Position numbers and translations under genes: made by a program. From NCBI GenBank assembly GCA_944393405.1, contig CALYAC010000013.1, positions 3,189 through 67,188 of the forward strand: a stretch of DNA of 64,000 nt, in the 5' to 3' direction. Of the stretch, positions 1 through 8,954 are shown piece by piece. This stretch comes from an uncultured Clostridia bacterium. GTDB lineage: Bacteria; Bacillota_A; Clostridia; TANB77; CAG-508. The stretch's first letter is position 1. Each line of letters starts with the position of its first letter. Below the pieces are notes generated by a model. It was given only the letters and a program-made list of their open reading frames with translations. It did no database searches and was not told where the DNA came from.

Positions 1-123
1 TGAAATTTCTGTTAAATTTCTACTTATTATATCTTGTTCTACATTAGTATATATTTGCTTGCTAATACCTCTTGATATAAATAGATCTGTAATTTCAGAA
101 ATTAAAGAATCCAATTTATCCAT
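1..123 (-). CDS. Partial CDS, unknown protein (N-terminal 41 residues)
   Basis: An open reverse-strand frame enters from the left edge; only its N-terminus is visible. From the ATG at 123 it reads MDKLDSLISEITDLF and stays open to base 1. A GAGGAG sequence lies about 16 bases upstream, which is rather far. A second in-frame ATG at 159 would add 12 residues but has no ribosome binding site. A TATACT that could be a -10 box lies just beyond it. The visible part looks helical and amphipathic. I do not recognise the family, and the gene might prove to be something else when the neighbouring sequence is read. Confidence 0.5.
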   Translation of the reverse strand, partial: MDKLDSLISEITDLFISRGISKQIYTNVEQDIISRNLTEIS

Positions 124-279
124 ATTCTTTTCTAAATATCTCCTCTCTACACTTCTCATCTATTTTATATAGTATATCATAATATTTTTCTTTTACAAAT
201 AAATAATTTACATTTTTCTATTCCCTCTTATTCTTTTTTGATATATAATATATATAGTTTTTTAAAGAAAGGAACTAAT

Positions 280-804
280 ATGTATAATAGAATTTGTATA
301 ATAGGAGGCCCTGGAACAGGAAAAACTTTCTTAGCAGACAAATTATCTAAAATATATAACATTCCTGTTACACATATTGATGGAATACATCACTTACCTA
401 ATTGGAAACCAAGAAACAAAGAAGAAAGAGACAAAATAATACTTTCATTAATAGAAAATGAAAGATGGATTATTGATGGAACATATAAATCTACATTAAA
501 ACAAAGATTAGAAAAAGCAGATTTAATAATATGGCTTGATTATTCAAGTTTTGCTCAAATAAAAGGAATATTAAAAAGATATCTAAAAAACAAAGGAAAA
601 GAAAAAGCTGAAATACCAGGTTGTAAAGAAAAAATGGATAAAAAATTCTTTTTCTACACACTAAACTTCAGAAGAAAAAAAAGACATTACATAACAGATA
701 ATCTAATAGGTATTGATGAATCCAAAATACTAAGATTTACTAAACAGAAAAAACTAAACAAATGGCTATTAACAATAATAAAGGAGAGAAATAATGAAAA
801 ATAG
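280..804 (+). CDS. P-loop NTPase, adenylate-kinase-like (FlaR/topology-modulation family)
   Basis: A 174-aa P-loop kinase-like protein. The Walker A motif GGPGTGKT lies about 10 residues from the N-terminus. It is followed by HIDGIHHLPNW and later by WIIDGTY and ADLIIWLD, the pattern of the small adenylate-kinase-related proteins annotated as DNA topology modulation protein FlaR. The real substrate of this family is not settled; phosphoryl transfer to a small molecule is the usual guess. The ATG at 280 is preferred over the upstream ATG at 238, because AAAGAAAGGA lies 7 bases before it. It overlaps the next gene by 11 bases and probably starts a five-gene operon reaching 2955. Confidence 0.85.
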   Translation: MYNRICIIGGPGTGKTFLADKLSKIYNIPVTHIDGIHHLPNWKPRNKEERDKIILSLIENERWIIDGTYKSTLKQRLEKADLIIWLDYSSFAQIKGILKRYLKNKGKEKAEIPGCKEKMDKKFFFYTLNFRRKKRHYITDNLIGIDESKILRFTKQKKLNKWLLTIIKERNNEK

Positions 805-1300
805 TGGTAAAAGAGATATTTTAATCTTTCCTAGTTTTAAAAATATTAATTTAATAGAAGATATCAGACGAAAATATGACCCTCTATATAATTTAGTATC
901 ACCACATATTACTCTAGCATTTCCATTTTCTGATGAAATGACTAATGAATATCTAATATCTAAATTAACAAATCTATTAAAAATTCTAAAACCATTCGAA
1001 GCAAGTTTTAAAGGAATTTCAATCTCAAAAGATAAGTATATATATTTAAATCAAATTGAAGGAAAAGAAATAGTAACAAAATTACACGACTTAATATATC
1101 AAAATATTCTACCAACACATTTACATTCTGAAATAGAATATATCCCACATATTACACTTGGAAAATTAAATAAAAATCATCCAATATTTGAAGAAGAATT
1201 TACATATGAATTTAATACAATAATAGATAAAATAAGTATTGAACAAATAGGAAAACATGCAGAATCAATAATTATTAAAGAAATAGAATTAAAGGAGTAA
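794..1300 (+). CDS. 2H phosphoesterase (2'-5' RNA ligase / LigT-like)
   Basis: A 168-aa protein with the two hallmark tetrapeptides of the 2H phosphoesterase superfamily: HITL in SPHITLAFPF at about residue 38 and HITL in YIPHITLGKL at about residue 110. Family members open 2',3'-cyclic phosphates or 2'-5' linkages in RNA or cyclic nucleotides; the two HxT motifs bind the phosphate. The ATG at 794 overlaps the stop of the kinase gene and has AAGGAG 7 bases upstream, so the two are translationally coupled. The methyltransferase start follows 3 bases after the stop. The family call is firm, but the substrate cannot be told from sequence. Confidence 0.88.
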   Translation: MKNSGKRDILIFPSFKNINLIEDIRRKYDPLYNLVSPHITLAFPFSDEMTNEYLISKLTNLLKILKPFEASFKGISISKDKYIYLNQIEGKEIVTKLHDLIYQNILPTHLHSEIEYIPHITLGKLNKNHPIFEEEFTYEFNTIIDKISIEQIGKHAESIIIKEIELKE

Positions 1301-1303
1301 TAT

Positions 1304-2068
1304 ATGCAAAATAAAGAAAAACTAAGATATGAAGAAATAGGAAACTGGGATTTTTCTGATATTAAATATATAACCAAAAGAAAAGCAAATTGGGATTTAT
1401 ATGAACAAATAAAGAAATATACTAAAAACAATTCATTAATACTAGATTTAGGAACTGGTGGTGGTGAAAAAGCATTAAAATATTTACCAGATGAAGCAAC
1501 AATAATTGGAACTGACTTTTCTCCTAAAATGATAGAAACAGCAAATAAAAATAAAGAAAAATATCCAAATAAAAAAATTAAATTTTGTACAATGGATAAC
1601 CATAATCTATCATTTCCAAATAATCTATTTGACATAGTAGTTGCAAGACATACTTCAATAGATGCAAAGCAAATATATAATGTACTAAATAAAAACGGTA
1701 TTCTTTTTGTGGAAGGAGTTGATAAAAAAGATTGTTTAAATCTAAAAGAAACTTTTAAAAGAGGTCAAGCATATAATGATAAAATATCAATTAGTAAAAT
1801 AGACTATGAGAATATAAAAAAAGCAGGCTTTAAAGAAGTAGATTTTACTGAAATTATTGAATATGAATACTATAAAACTAAAGAAGATTTAATAGCACTT
1901 TTATTAAAAACACCAATCTTAGATGACTTTTCAGAATTACACAATAATAGTAATACTCATTTAAATGAAATTGACGAAAAACTACTAGACATATATATAA
2001 ATAAAAATACAACTAAAGACGGAATTAAGTTAGAAAGAGTTCTTTACGGAATAATTGCAAAAAAATAA
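1304..2068 (+). CDS. Class I SAM-dependent methyltransferase
   Basis: A 254-aa Rossmann-fold methyltransferase. Motif I is LDLGTGGGEKA at about residue 47. The acidic ribose-binding position is in IIGTDFS. CTMDNHNLSF and FDIVVARH follow as motifs II and III. The C-terminal half (residues 150-254) is a variable cap. The layout resembles RlmA-like or small-molecule methyltransferases, but no substrate-defining motif is visible. It lies 3 bases after the phosphoesterase, with AAAGGAG overlapping that gene's stop. It probably belongs to the same operon as the kinase, the 2H protein and the Nudix gene. Confidence 0.85.
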   Translation: MQNKEKLRYEEIGNWDFSDIKYITKRKANWDLYEQIKKYTKNNSLILDLGTGGGEKALKYLPDEATIIGTDFSPKMIETANKNKEKYPNKKIKFCTMDNHNLSFPNNLFDIVVARHTSIDAKQIYNVLNKNGILFVEGVDKKDCLNLKETFKRGQAYNDKISISKIDYENIKKAGFKEVDFTEIIEYEYYKTKEDLIALLLKTPILDDFSELHNNSNTHLNEIDEKLLDIYINKNTTKDGIKLERVLYGIIAKK

Positions 2069-2105
2069 AAGTAGTAAAAAATAAAATAAATATAGGAGTA
2101 ATTAA

Positions 2106-2618
2106 ATGGAAAAAAGAGATTTATATGATGTAAACAGAGTTCTAACAGGAGAAACAATATATAAAGGAGACAAAATCCCAGAGAATAAATACATAGTTGT
2201 TGTAATAAGCTTTATGGAAAATTCAAAAGGAGAATTCTTAATTCAAAAAAGAACTAAAGCTAAGAAAGGATTATATGGTTCAACAGGTGGTCATCCCAAA
2301 TCAGGTGAAACTAGCTTACAAGGAATTACAACAGAAATAAAAGAAGAAATAGGCTTAGATGTAAAACCATCTGAATTAAAATTAGTATTTTCAGATAAAC
2401 AAGAAGAAAAACAAGTATTTTACGATATATACTATTTAAAGAAAGATTTTAATATATCAGATTTAACTCTTCAAAAAGAAGAAGTTGAATCAGTTGCATG
2501 GCTAAGCAAAGATAAGATTCTTTCTATGATGAATGATGACTTATTTTTACCAAGTCATGTAATGTGTTTTAATAAATTACTTAATATTTTAAATAAAGAA
2601 GGAGAAAAAGTTGGATAA
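2106..2618 (+). CDS. Nudix hydrolase, isopentenyl-diphosphate-isomerase-like subgroup
   Basis: A 170-aa Nudix-fold protein with the IDI-like layout (QKR, then STGGHPKSGE). The Nudix box runs from GHPKSGE to EEIGL and keeps the catalytic glutamates in EIKEEIG. The usual arginine of the REUXEE core is a threonine here (TEIKEE). The second Nudix protein at 5470 keeps that arginine. Nudix enzymes cleave nucleoside diphosphates linked to another moiety, often as house-cleaning. The start has AGGAG 7 bases upstream. The gene overlaps the following pyrophosphatase-like gene by 8 bases. Confidence 0.88.
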   Translation: MEKRDLYDVNRVLTGETIYKGDKIPENKYIVVVISFMENSKGEFLIQKRTKAKKGLYGSTGGHPKSGETSLQGITTEIKEEIGLDVKPSELKLVFSDKQEEKQVFYDIYYLKKDFNISDLTLQKEEVESVAWLSKDKILSMMNDDLFLPSHVMCFNKLLNILNKEGEKVG

Positions 2619-2955
2619 AATAGAAAATAAAAATTATATCGGAAAAATAATAAATGTAAAAATAGATAGACCTCTTGGTTCTACTCATCCTAAACATGGA
2701 TTTATATATCCTGTAAACTATGGATATATTCCAAATACTATAAGTGGAGATAATGAAGAATTAGATTGCTATGTACTTGGTGTATTTGAACCTTTAAAAG
2801 AATTTACAGGAAAATGTATAGCAATAATTCATAGAATAAATGACAATGATGATAAATTAATTATTGTACCTGAAAATAGAAATTTCACAGATGATGAAAT
2901 TAATGTTTTAACAGAATTTCAAGAACAATTTTTTAAACACATAATAATTAGATAA
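2611..2955 (+). CDS. Short inorganic pyrophosphatase homologue
   Basis: A 114-aa protein matching the core of family I inorganic pyrophosphatases. It has a YPVNYGYIPNT stretch followed by an acidic DNEELDCYVLG stretch that aligns with the metal-binding aspartates of the family. True bacterial pyrophosphatases are about 160-180 aa, so this is a compact homologue. It may act on another phosphorylated substrate. The start is TTG at 2611, chosen because AAGGAG lies 6 bases before it and no in-frame ATG is near. It overlaps the Nudix gene by 8 bases and is the last gene before a terminator. Confidence 0.78.
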   Translation: MDKIENKNYIGKIINVKIDRPLGSTHPKHGFIYPVNYGYIPNTISGDNEELDCYVLGVFEPLKEFTGKCIAIIHRINDNDDKLIIVPENRNFTDDEINVLTEFQEQFFKHIIIR

Positions 2956-2960
2956 ACTAA

Positions 2961-3000
2961 AAGAATACCTTTTATTTATATATCTAAAGGTATTCTTTTT
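2961..3000. terminator. Bidirectional intrinsic terminator
   Basis: A 12-bp perfect stem (2961-2972 with 2986-2997) around an AT-rich loop is followed by a T run on the plus strand. It ends the 280-2955 operon and lies just past the stop of the convergent gene at 3016. Confidence 0.85.
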
Positions 3001-3015
3001 ATTAGTATATTACAT

Positions 3016-4836
3016 TTATTTTTCCATTGCTGATACAAATATTTTATCTGTCTCTCTTTCATGAGCTTCAGGAGAAAGTGATGCTTCTGCTTGAGATATA
3101 GCTTTTGATACTCTAGTTAAAATTCCTTTTCTTCTGCTCATATCATCTACTTTTACTTTATCTGTTAATTTTTGTCCTTTTTCACTTGCTATTTTTTCTT
3201 CTATTCCATTATTTTCTTCATCTAATGCTTTTGCTTGCTTTCTAGGTGATAATTTTTTTCCATTTCTTTTTACAGGTAAAAATGCCTCTATACATATCTT
3301 ATCTAAATGAATAAAATCAGAAGCCTTATCTAAATTTCCTAATCTTGTCATAAATTCACTCATTTCAGAACTTTCTCCATGTACTTTCATATAATTAAAT
3401 AAATTTCTAACAGATTCTCTCATAGGCTTAGGATTATGCATAGTCTTCTTTATATATTGTTTTTGTAACTCTAAATTACGTACTGTTGCATCTCTTAGTT
3501 TTGATTTACCTCGTATCCTATCTATAATACCAAATTTTCTCTCTTCTTCTTCCTTCTTTTTGTCATTTATTTCTTTTATCTGTCCATCTGATTGAAGTTT
3601 TACAGCTATTTGAGATATTTTTTCTTCTAACTCACTAAATCCATTAGTATAATATGTTTTTGCTAATTTTGAATAGTCAAGCTCTGATAAAGCTTGAATT
3701 GCTCCTTTTGCTCTTTGATATAGTTCTTTACTATAAATTCTATATGATTCATTTAGCATGTCTTCTGCTTGGCTTACAGCTCTATTAAATCTTTCTGTAA
3801 GTGCTTCAATATTATCTTTTCCATCTTGATTTATATCCATTATAGAAAAATATTCATCCATCTGCTTATCTGATTTAGATACCACTTCACTAAACTTAGC
3901 AAACTGTTTTTTTGCTTTATCTAAAGAATTAGTATTCGAATTAATAATATTTAAAACATCTTCAAAACTTTTTACTCCAGAAAAGTCTGGCTTTCCTAAA
4001 AATACTTCTTTACTCATTTTATCTAATATTGTTGCAACATCTTTTTCCTCTATTTCTGGAAAAGTTTTTGAAAAGAATTTTCTAAACGATTTATGGCTTT
4101 TTGCAGCTACAGTTAAATCATCTATTAAATATGTATTCCCACTTTTTATGGACTCAATAAAGTTTTCTCTAACAAATTCATCTATTTCTGCTTCATCTTC
4201 AACTTTTTTTCTAACACCATTTGATACAATCTCAAAATCATCTGTAGTCCTATATTGTTCTCTATCAAATACTCTGTCAATATATTTTTGGGAACGTTTT
4301 GCTTGTAACATAAAATTTGCATAAGATTTATCTGTATCTATCTCCCCTACTAATGCTGGAAAAGTATATTTTTTCTTTAAAGCCTCTTGCTTTTCAGGTG
4401 TATCAGCATTTTGGCTTTCTAATAGATAATTCATATATATTGCAAAAATTCTATGATTTCCATTTGTTCTTACAAAATATTTTCCATCATAATCAGCAAG
4501 TATTACCTGATCATCTGAAAAAGAATATTTTAAGCTTTCCATTATATCAGATGAAGGTATCTCTAATAAATCAGTACTTCTTCTATGATATGGATCTCCT
4601 TGTTCATCAAAGAATCTCTCCATTAAATCATATATATTTCCATCATAATTAAATGCATCACTACCTATAATATCAGTAATGCAAACTTGTCTTTTTTCTT
4701 TACTTTTTTGTACATCAAAATAACATAAAAACCTATTAAATCTTTCAGGATTTGTTAAATTAATATTTATTTTTTCTGGAACTTTATCTGGATTTATTCC
4801 GTTTCTCTCTAAAAAATCTTTTATCGTTTGATTCAT
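3016..4836 (-). CDS. Unknown protein with ParB/sulfiredoxin-like N-terminal motif and long helical C-terminus
   Basis: A 606-aa cytoplasmic-looking protein with no signal peptide or membrane segment. At about residue 110-130 it has YFVRTNGNHRIFAIYMNY. This resembles the GxHR loop of the ParB/sulfiredoxin-like nucleotide-binding fold, preceded by an acidic strand (VILADYDG) as in that fold. Residues 200-606 are charged and mostly helical, with coiled-coil-like stretches such as KEEEERKFG. The ATG at 4836 is chosen because GGTG lies just upstream; the longer reading would begin at TTG. It stands alone on the reverse strand between two plus-strand enzyme groups. Apart from the fold suggestion I do not recognise it. 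Confidence 0.72.
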   Translation of the reverse strand: MNQTIKDFLERNGINPDKVPEKININLTNPERFNRFLCYFDVQKSKEKRQVCITDIIGSDAFNYDGNIYDLMERFFDEQGDPYHRRSTDLLEIPSSDIMESLKYSFSDDQVILADYDGKYFVRTNGNHRIFAIYMNYLLESQNADTPEKQEALKKKYTFPALVGEIDTDKSYANFMLQAKRSQKYIDRVFDREQYRTTDDFEIVSNGVRKKVEDEAEIDEFVRENFIESIKSGNTYLIDDLTVAAKSHKSFRKFFSKTFPEIEEKDVATILDKMSKEVFLGKPDFSGVKSFEDVLNIINSNTNSLDKAKKQFAKFSEVVSKSDKQMDEYFSIMDINQDGKDNIEALTERFNRAVSQAEDMLNESYRIYSKELYQRAKGAIQALSELDYSKLAKTYYTNGFSELEEKISQIAVKLQSDGQIKEINDKKKEEEERKFGIIDRIRGKSKLRDATVRNLELQKQYIKKTMHNPKPMRESVRNLFNYMKVHGESSEMSEFMTRLGNLDKASDFIHLDKICIEAFLPVKRNGKKLSPRKQAKALDEENNGIEEKIASEKGQKLTDKVKVDDMSRRKGILTRVSKAISQAEASLSPEAHERETDKIFVSAMEK

Positions 4837-4950
4837 ATTATTCACCAATGATATATTACCATATTAGTTTTTTTATTGCAATCTTTAATTTTCATCTTTT
4901 AAAATTAATATTTTATGATATAATTGATATATTAAAAAATGGAGGAAATT

Positions 4951-5457
4951 ATGCCAAATTTATATATAATAACAGGACCTGCCGGAGTTGGTAAAACCAC
5001 AGTTTCAAAAAATTTAGCAACAAAGCTTGAAAAATCTGCTCTTATTGAAGGAGATGATATATATAATCAAATAATTGGTGGACATATAAGTCCTTGGAAA
5101 GAAGGAAATCACTTAAATATATTTTGGAATATCTGTTTAAATGTGATAGATATATATCTTTCTAATGGATTTGATGTTGTTTTTAACTATATTATTAATC
5201 CTCATGATATTGATAAAATAAAAAATAGGTTTAATAAATATCCAATTAAATTTGTTATATTAATATCAAAGCCAAATATATTAATCGAAAGAGATAAAAA
5301 AAGGCCAGTAGATTGCCAAATGGGTAAAAGATGTTTAATTTTATCAGAAAATTTCAAGCAAAAATATTTAAACTCTAAACATTTTTTAGATACTTCTTCT
5401 CTAACAGTCGAAGAAATAGTAAGTTTAATAAATAATTCAAATACATATCTTATATAA
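4951..5457 (+). CDS. P-loop nucleotide kinase-like protein
   Basis: A 168-aa AAA/kinase-fold protein with Walker A GPAGVGKTT near the N-terminus and an acceptor-like DDIYNQIIGG stretch. A lid-like segment has basic residues (RDKKRPVD), as in shikimate or chloramphenicol-phosphotransferase-like kinases. The substrate is unknown. The ATG at 4951 follows GGAGG by 5 bases; the upstream ATG at 4939 would place that site inside the gene. It is followed after 12 bases by a Nudix gene and probably cotranscribed with it, repeating the kinase plus Nudix pairing seen at 280-2618. Confidence 0.83.
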   Translation: MPNLYIITGPAGVGKTTVSKNLATKLEKSALIEGDDIYNQIIGGHISPWKEGNHLNIFWNICLNVIDIYLSNGFDVVFNYIINPHDIDKIKNRFNKYPIKFVILISKPNILIERDKKRPVDCQMGKRCLILSENFKQKYLNSKHFLDTSSLTVEEIVSLINNSNTYLI

Positions 5458-5469
5458 AGGAGAAAAAAT

Positions 5470-5970
5470 ATGGAAGCAGTTGATAAACTAAATAATAAAA
5501 AAGAAACTATAAATAAAATTGGAGATCGCTCTGATAAAATATTAGGAGAATACAATCAAGTAGTTCATGTATGGATTATTAATGATAAAAATGAGTTTCT
5601 AATTCAAAAAAGATCTTTAAACAAGAAAGTTTTTCCAGGAATGTGGTCACAAACTGGAGGCGGTGTTGATGCAGGTGAAACTTCTCTTCAGGGTGCATTA
5701 AGAGAGACTAAGGAAGAATTAGGAATAGAAATTCCTAAAGATAATATAGAATTCATGCTATCTTTTAAAAGAAAATTTAATTATTTAGATGCATGGCTTG
5801 TAAGAATGAATATTGATTTAGCAGATATAACTATACAAAAAGAAGAAGTTTCAGAAGTTAAATGGGTTAATAAAGAAACATTAATAAAAATGCATGATAA
5901 TGAAGAATTAGCACCAAGTATAGATATATATTTTAATATGTTTTTAGATTTATTAGAATATCCATATTAA
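5470..5970 (+). CDS. Nudix hydrolase, IDI-like subgroup
   Basis: A 166-aa Nudix protein with a complete Nudix box (GVDAGE, then RETKEELGI) at about residues 72-94. The IDI-like context is QKRSLNKKVFPGMWSQ. It is similar in length and layout to the Nudix protein at 2106 but keeps the canonical arginine, so the two look like paralogues rather than duplicates. Expected activity is metal-dependent hydrolysis of a nucleotide or prenyl diphosphate; the subgroup also includes true isopentenyl diphosphate isomerases. AAAGGAG precedes the ATG. Confidence 0.88.
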   Translation: MEAVDKLNNKKETINKIGDRSDKILGEYNQVVHVWIINDKNEFLIQKRSLNKKVFPGMWSQTGGGVDAGETSLQGALRETKEELGIEIPKDNIEFMLSFKRKFNYLDAWLVRMNIDLADITIQKEEVSEVKWVNKETLIKMHDNEELAPSIDIYFNMFLDLLEYPY

Positions 5971-5990
5971 AATATTTTATAAAAAGAAAA

Positions 5991-6022
5991 CGGAATTATT
6001 TTTTAATAACTCCGCTTTTTTT
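5991..6022. terminator. Bidirectional intrinsic terminator
   Basis: A 10-bp stem with one mismatch (5991-6000 with 6005-6014) is followed by a T run on the plus strand and preceded by an A run, which gives a U-tract on the reverse strand. It separates the convergent Nudix and histidine kinase genes. Confidence 0.75.
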
Positions 6023-6044
6023 ATAAATTTAAAAATAAAATGTT

Positions 6045-8063
6045 TTATTTTATCTTATTAAATTCTATTGTTACTTTAAATAAGTCTCCATCTAGATAAA
6101 TATTAAATTTACCATTTTGAAGTTCTGTTAAACTTTTGGCTATAGAAAGTCCTAATCCGCTTCCCTCAGTATTTCTTGATGCCTCTCCTCTTACAAATCT
6201 TTGCATTAACTCATCTACACTAATATTTAATTTTTGCTTAGATACATTTTTTAATTTTATATATACTCTATCATTTTTATCTTCAATATCTACATATACT
6301 CTAGTTCCTTCCATAGCATATTTAGCAATATTTGAATACATATTTTCTAGTATTCTAAATAAATATCTACTATCTGCATCTATATATATATCATTTTTAG
6401 TAAATGATATAATTTCTTCTAAATTATGTTCTTTAAATCTATCTTCAAACTCTCCAGATACTTGTTTTATGAGTTCATTTACATTTAGTCTTTCTTTGTT
6501 TAATTTAATTGCCCCTGAAGATGCTTTCGAAGCTTCTACTAAGTCATCCGTAAGCTTTTTTAATCTTTGTGATTTATTGTCCAAAATATTTAAATATTCT
6601 AGTGCTTTTTCGTTTTCTATATTTTCTTTCTTTAATAAATCTACATAGTTTATTATTGATGTTAAAGGTGTTTTTATATCATGAGACACATTAGTTATAA
6701 GTTCAGTCTTAAGTCTTTCACTTTTAAGTCTTTCTTCTATTGCGTTTGATAATCCTCCAGCTATATCATTTATCTCTTTTGCCACCTGTTTATCTTCATT
6801 ACAAAAATCATTTTCATTTAAATTTATATCTGTCTTTCCATCATATAATTCATGAATTGCTTTTTTTACATTTGTATTACTCTCAATTTTCTTTACAAGA
6901 GTCATACCAGTCCATGTATTAAATCCTACAAATAATGCTATTCCTAGTAAAGGAGTACCAAATACCAATAAAACTGATAATATATTAATCATAATATATA
7001 ATATGAAATAAGCTATAAAATGATTATTTAATTTTATATTTTTAGAAAGTGCCTTTGCCTTTTTATATATCCAATAAATAAATGTTGTTTTTATAAATGT
7101 ATGAGTTTTTATTCTTTTTACAACTGTTTCGAAGAAATGTATACATGCAAGATATATTATTAAAAATCCTATTCCAATGGATGTAATTGCTAAAATAAAT
7201 GTAAGCATATCTCTTGTATCTGATACAACAGCAATAAAAACCATTCCAATTGAACCTATAAATAAGTCTATAAAGCAAGCTAACTCAATTAATATTTTAT
7301 CAAACCAATTTAAAACAATTTCTGTATGTCCTCTTTTCTTTCCTATTCCAATTACTACTATAGGTACTAATATAATTAGAATTATAACTAATATTGGTAT
7401 TAAATACATTGCATTTGGACTTATTACTAACAATATATTATATAAAACTTTTGCTTGATATATACTGTCCGGAGCTTCTAATGGATCTAAAAGAGATGTA
7501 TAAATAGTATAATTATTAGCATCTTCACTGTTTTGACTAAGTCTAATATCCACATATTCCACATTTTTTAGTTTATTTATAGTTGTATCTAATTTAGAAT
7601 TATTGTAATTCCAGTATTTACCTTCAGATAGTACTTGATTTTTAACATCATCAAATGTAGATGTTCCTAATGAATATTCTATGTTTGTATATGCTGTTTT
7701 AGTTTCTTTATTTATAATAAGCCATCTTACATTACTTCCATAATAATCAGTAATATAATAAATTTTCTTTATATTTTTATTATCATTTACTTCTGTTTCA
7801 TATGTAAAAAATGGAAGAGATGAGCTATCATAATTATTTTGTTCAAAATGTTTTACACTACTAAAAGCATTAAATATTTCTGATGCATATTTTTCTGCAA
7901 ATATATTTGTTTCTATAAAATTTTCCTTATTATTAATTGCTTCTCGTTCCATTGGGTATGATAAACAAGCAATTACAAATATTAAAACAATAAGTATTAT
8001 TGGTGCTATAACATATGCAACATTTTTAAGTACTCTAGGTATGCATATTTTACTATTATCCAT
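6045..8063 (-). CDS. Membrane sensor histidine kinase
   Basis: A 672-aa sensor kinase. An N-terminal membrane segment (about 15-37) is followed by an extracellular sensor region to about 205, then several hydrophobic helices to about 390. The HisKA dimerisation helix has its phospho-acceptor in NVSHDIKTPL (His461). The HATPase domain has the N box (ENMYSNIAKYA) and GLGL (GSGLGLSIAK). The ATG at 8063 is used because GGGTG lies 8 bases upstream. It begins 21 bases after the response regulator gene, with which it forms a two-component pair. The multi-helix membrane part suggests envelope or peptide sensing; the signal is unknown. Confidence 0.92.
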   Translation of the reverse strand: MDNSKICIPRVLKNVAYVIAPIILIVLIFVIACLSYPMEREAINNKENFIETNIFAEKYASEIFNAFSSVKHFEQNNYDSSSLPFFTYETEVNDNKNIKKIYYITDYYGSNVRWLIINKETKTAYTNIEYSLGTSTFDDVKNQVLSEGKYWNYNNSKLDTTINKLKNVEYVDIRLSQNSEDANNYTIYTSLLDPLEAPDSIYQAKVLYNILLVISPNAMYLIPILVIILIILVPIVVIGIGKKRGHTEIVLNWFDKILIELACFIDLFIGSIGMVFIAVVSDTRDMLTFILAITSIGIGFLIIYLACIHFFETVVKRIKTHTFIKTTFIYWIYKKAKALSKNIKLNNHFIAYFILYIMINILSVLLVFGTPLLGIALFVGFNTWTGMTLVKKIESNTNVKKAIHELYDGKTDINLNENDFCNEDKQVAKEINDIAGGLSNAIEERLKSERLKTELITNVSHDIKTPLTSIINYVDLLKKENIENEKALEYLNILDNKSQRLKKLTDDLVEASKASSGAIKLNKERLNVNELIKQVSGEFEDRFKEHNLEEIISFTKNDIYIDADSRYLFRILENMYSNIAKYAMEGTRVYVDIEDKNDRVYIKLKNVSKQKLNISVDELMQRFVRGEASRNTEGSGLGLSIAKSLTELQNGKFNIYLDGDLFKVTIEFNKIK

Positions 8064-8084
8064 ATTAATCACCCTTTATAAAAT

Positions 8085-8789
8085 TTAATCTAGTTTTTCT
8101 ATTTTATATCCTATTCCCCAAATTACTTTCAAGTATTTAGGTTCTCTTGGGTTTATTTCAATTTTCTCTCTTATGTGTCTTATATGCACAGCTATTATAT
8201 TTTCTGCACCATAACTTTCTTCTTCCCATACATTTTCATATATTTGTTCTATTGAAAATACTTTTCCTTTGTTTTTAGTTAAAAATTTTAATATGTTATA
8301 TTCAGTAGGTGTAAGTTTTACTTCTTTTCCATCTACTTCAACTACTTTTGTTGAGTCATTTATTACTAAGTCTCCTGATTTAAATATATCTTTACTTTCT
8401 TCTTTTTTTGCCATAGATCCTAATTTAGTATATCTACGTATTTGTGAATTTACTCTTGCTATTAATTCCATTGGATTAAATGGCTTTGTCACATAATCAT
8501 CAGCACCATTATTTAATCCTGATATTTTATCATAATCCTCTGACTTAGCCGATAGCATTATGATTGGAATTGATTTATCTTTTCTTATTCTATTTGCTAC
8601 TTCAATACCATCCATTTTTGGCATCATAATATCTAGTATAATTAATTGTATATCTGGATTATCTTCTAATATTTTTAAAGCTTCTTCTCCATCATATGCT
8701 TTTAAAATATTGTACCCTTCCCTACTTAAATATATATCTATCGCTTTTACAATTTCTTTATCATCATCACATACTAATATATTGTACAT
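8085..8789 (-). CDS. OmpR/PhoB-family response regulator
   Basis: A 234-aa two-domain regulator. The receiver domain (1-120) has acidic residues DDD at 8-10, phospho-acceptor Asp53 in LIILDIMMPK, and the conserved Lys in DDYVTKPF. The C-terminal winged helix (about 135-234) has LTPTEYNILKFL and the recognition-helix region AVHIRHIREKI, typical of OmpR/VanR-type DNA-binding domains. It is upstream of and cotranscribed with the kinase. AAGGGG precedes the ATG. A TATACT -10 box is at 8835-8840. Confidence 0.94.
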   Translation of the reverse strand: MYNILVCDDDKEIVKAIDIYLSREGYNILKAYDGEEALKILEDNPDIQLIILDIMMPKMDGIEVANRIRKDKSIPIIMLSAKSEDYDKISGLNNGADDYVTKPFNPMELIARVNSQIRRYTKLGSMAKKEESKDIFKSGDLVINDSTKVVEVDGKEVKLTPTEYNILKFLTKNKGKVFSIEQIYENVWEEESYGAENIIAVHIRHIREKIEINPREPKYLKVIWGIGYKIEKLD

Positions 8790-8911
8790 TTTGTTACCCC
8801 TTTTCTATAAAACTCACATTAATAATCCACTAATAGTATAGCATAATTTTATTAAGAAAAAAGCTCTAATTTATTAAGTTTTTATTAATACTCTTAATTT
8901 TTTATATTAAA

Positions 8912-8945
8912 ATAAGTAGCAAATAAAATTTACTACTTACTTTAT
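8912..8945 (-). terminator. Intrinsic terminator after the AI-2E-type transporter
   Basis: On the reverse strand a GTAAGTAG...CTACTTAT hairpin (8914-8924 with 8931-8942) is followed by TTTTAATA. It separates the transporter gene from the two-component promoter at about 8835-8863. Confidence 0.65.
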
Positions 8946-8954
8946 TTCTCTATA

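Noticed and set aside
1177..1635. Reverse-strand open frame of 152 residues
   Set aside because: It overlaps the 2H phosphoesterase and methyltransferase genes, has hydrophobic shadow composition and no ribosome binding site.
280..2618. A Pnkp/Hen1-like RNA repair system
   Set aside because: The kinase lacks a fused phosphatase or ligase, and the methyltransferase shows no Hen1 motifs. Only a general RNA or nucleotide link is supported.
6136..6648. Plus-strand open frame of 170 residues
   Set aside because: It is antisense to the kinase HisKA/HATPase region, which has clear motifs; no ribosome binding site.
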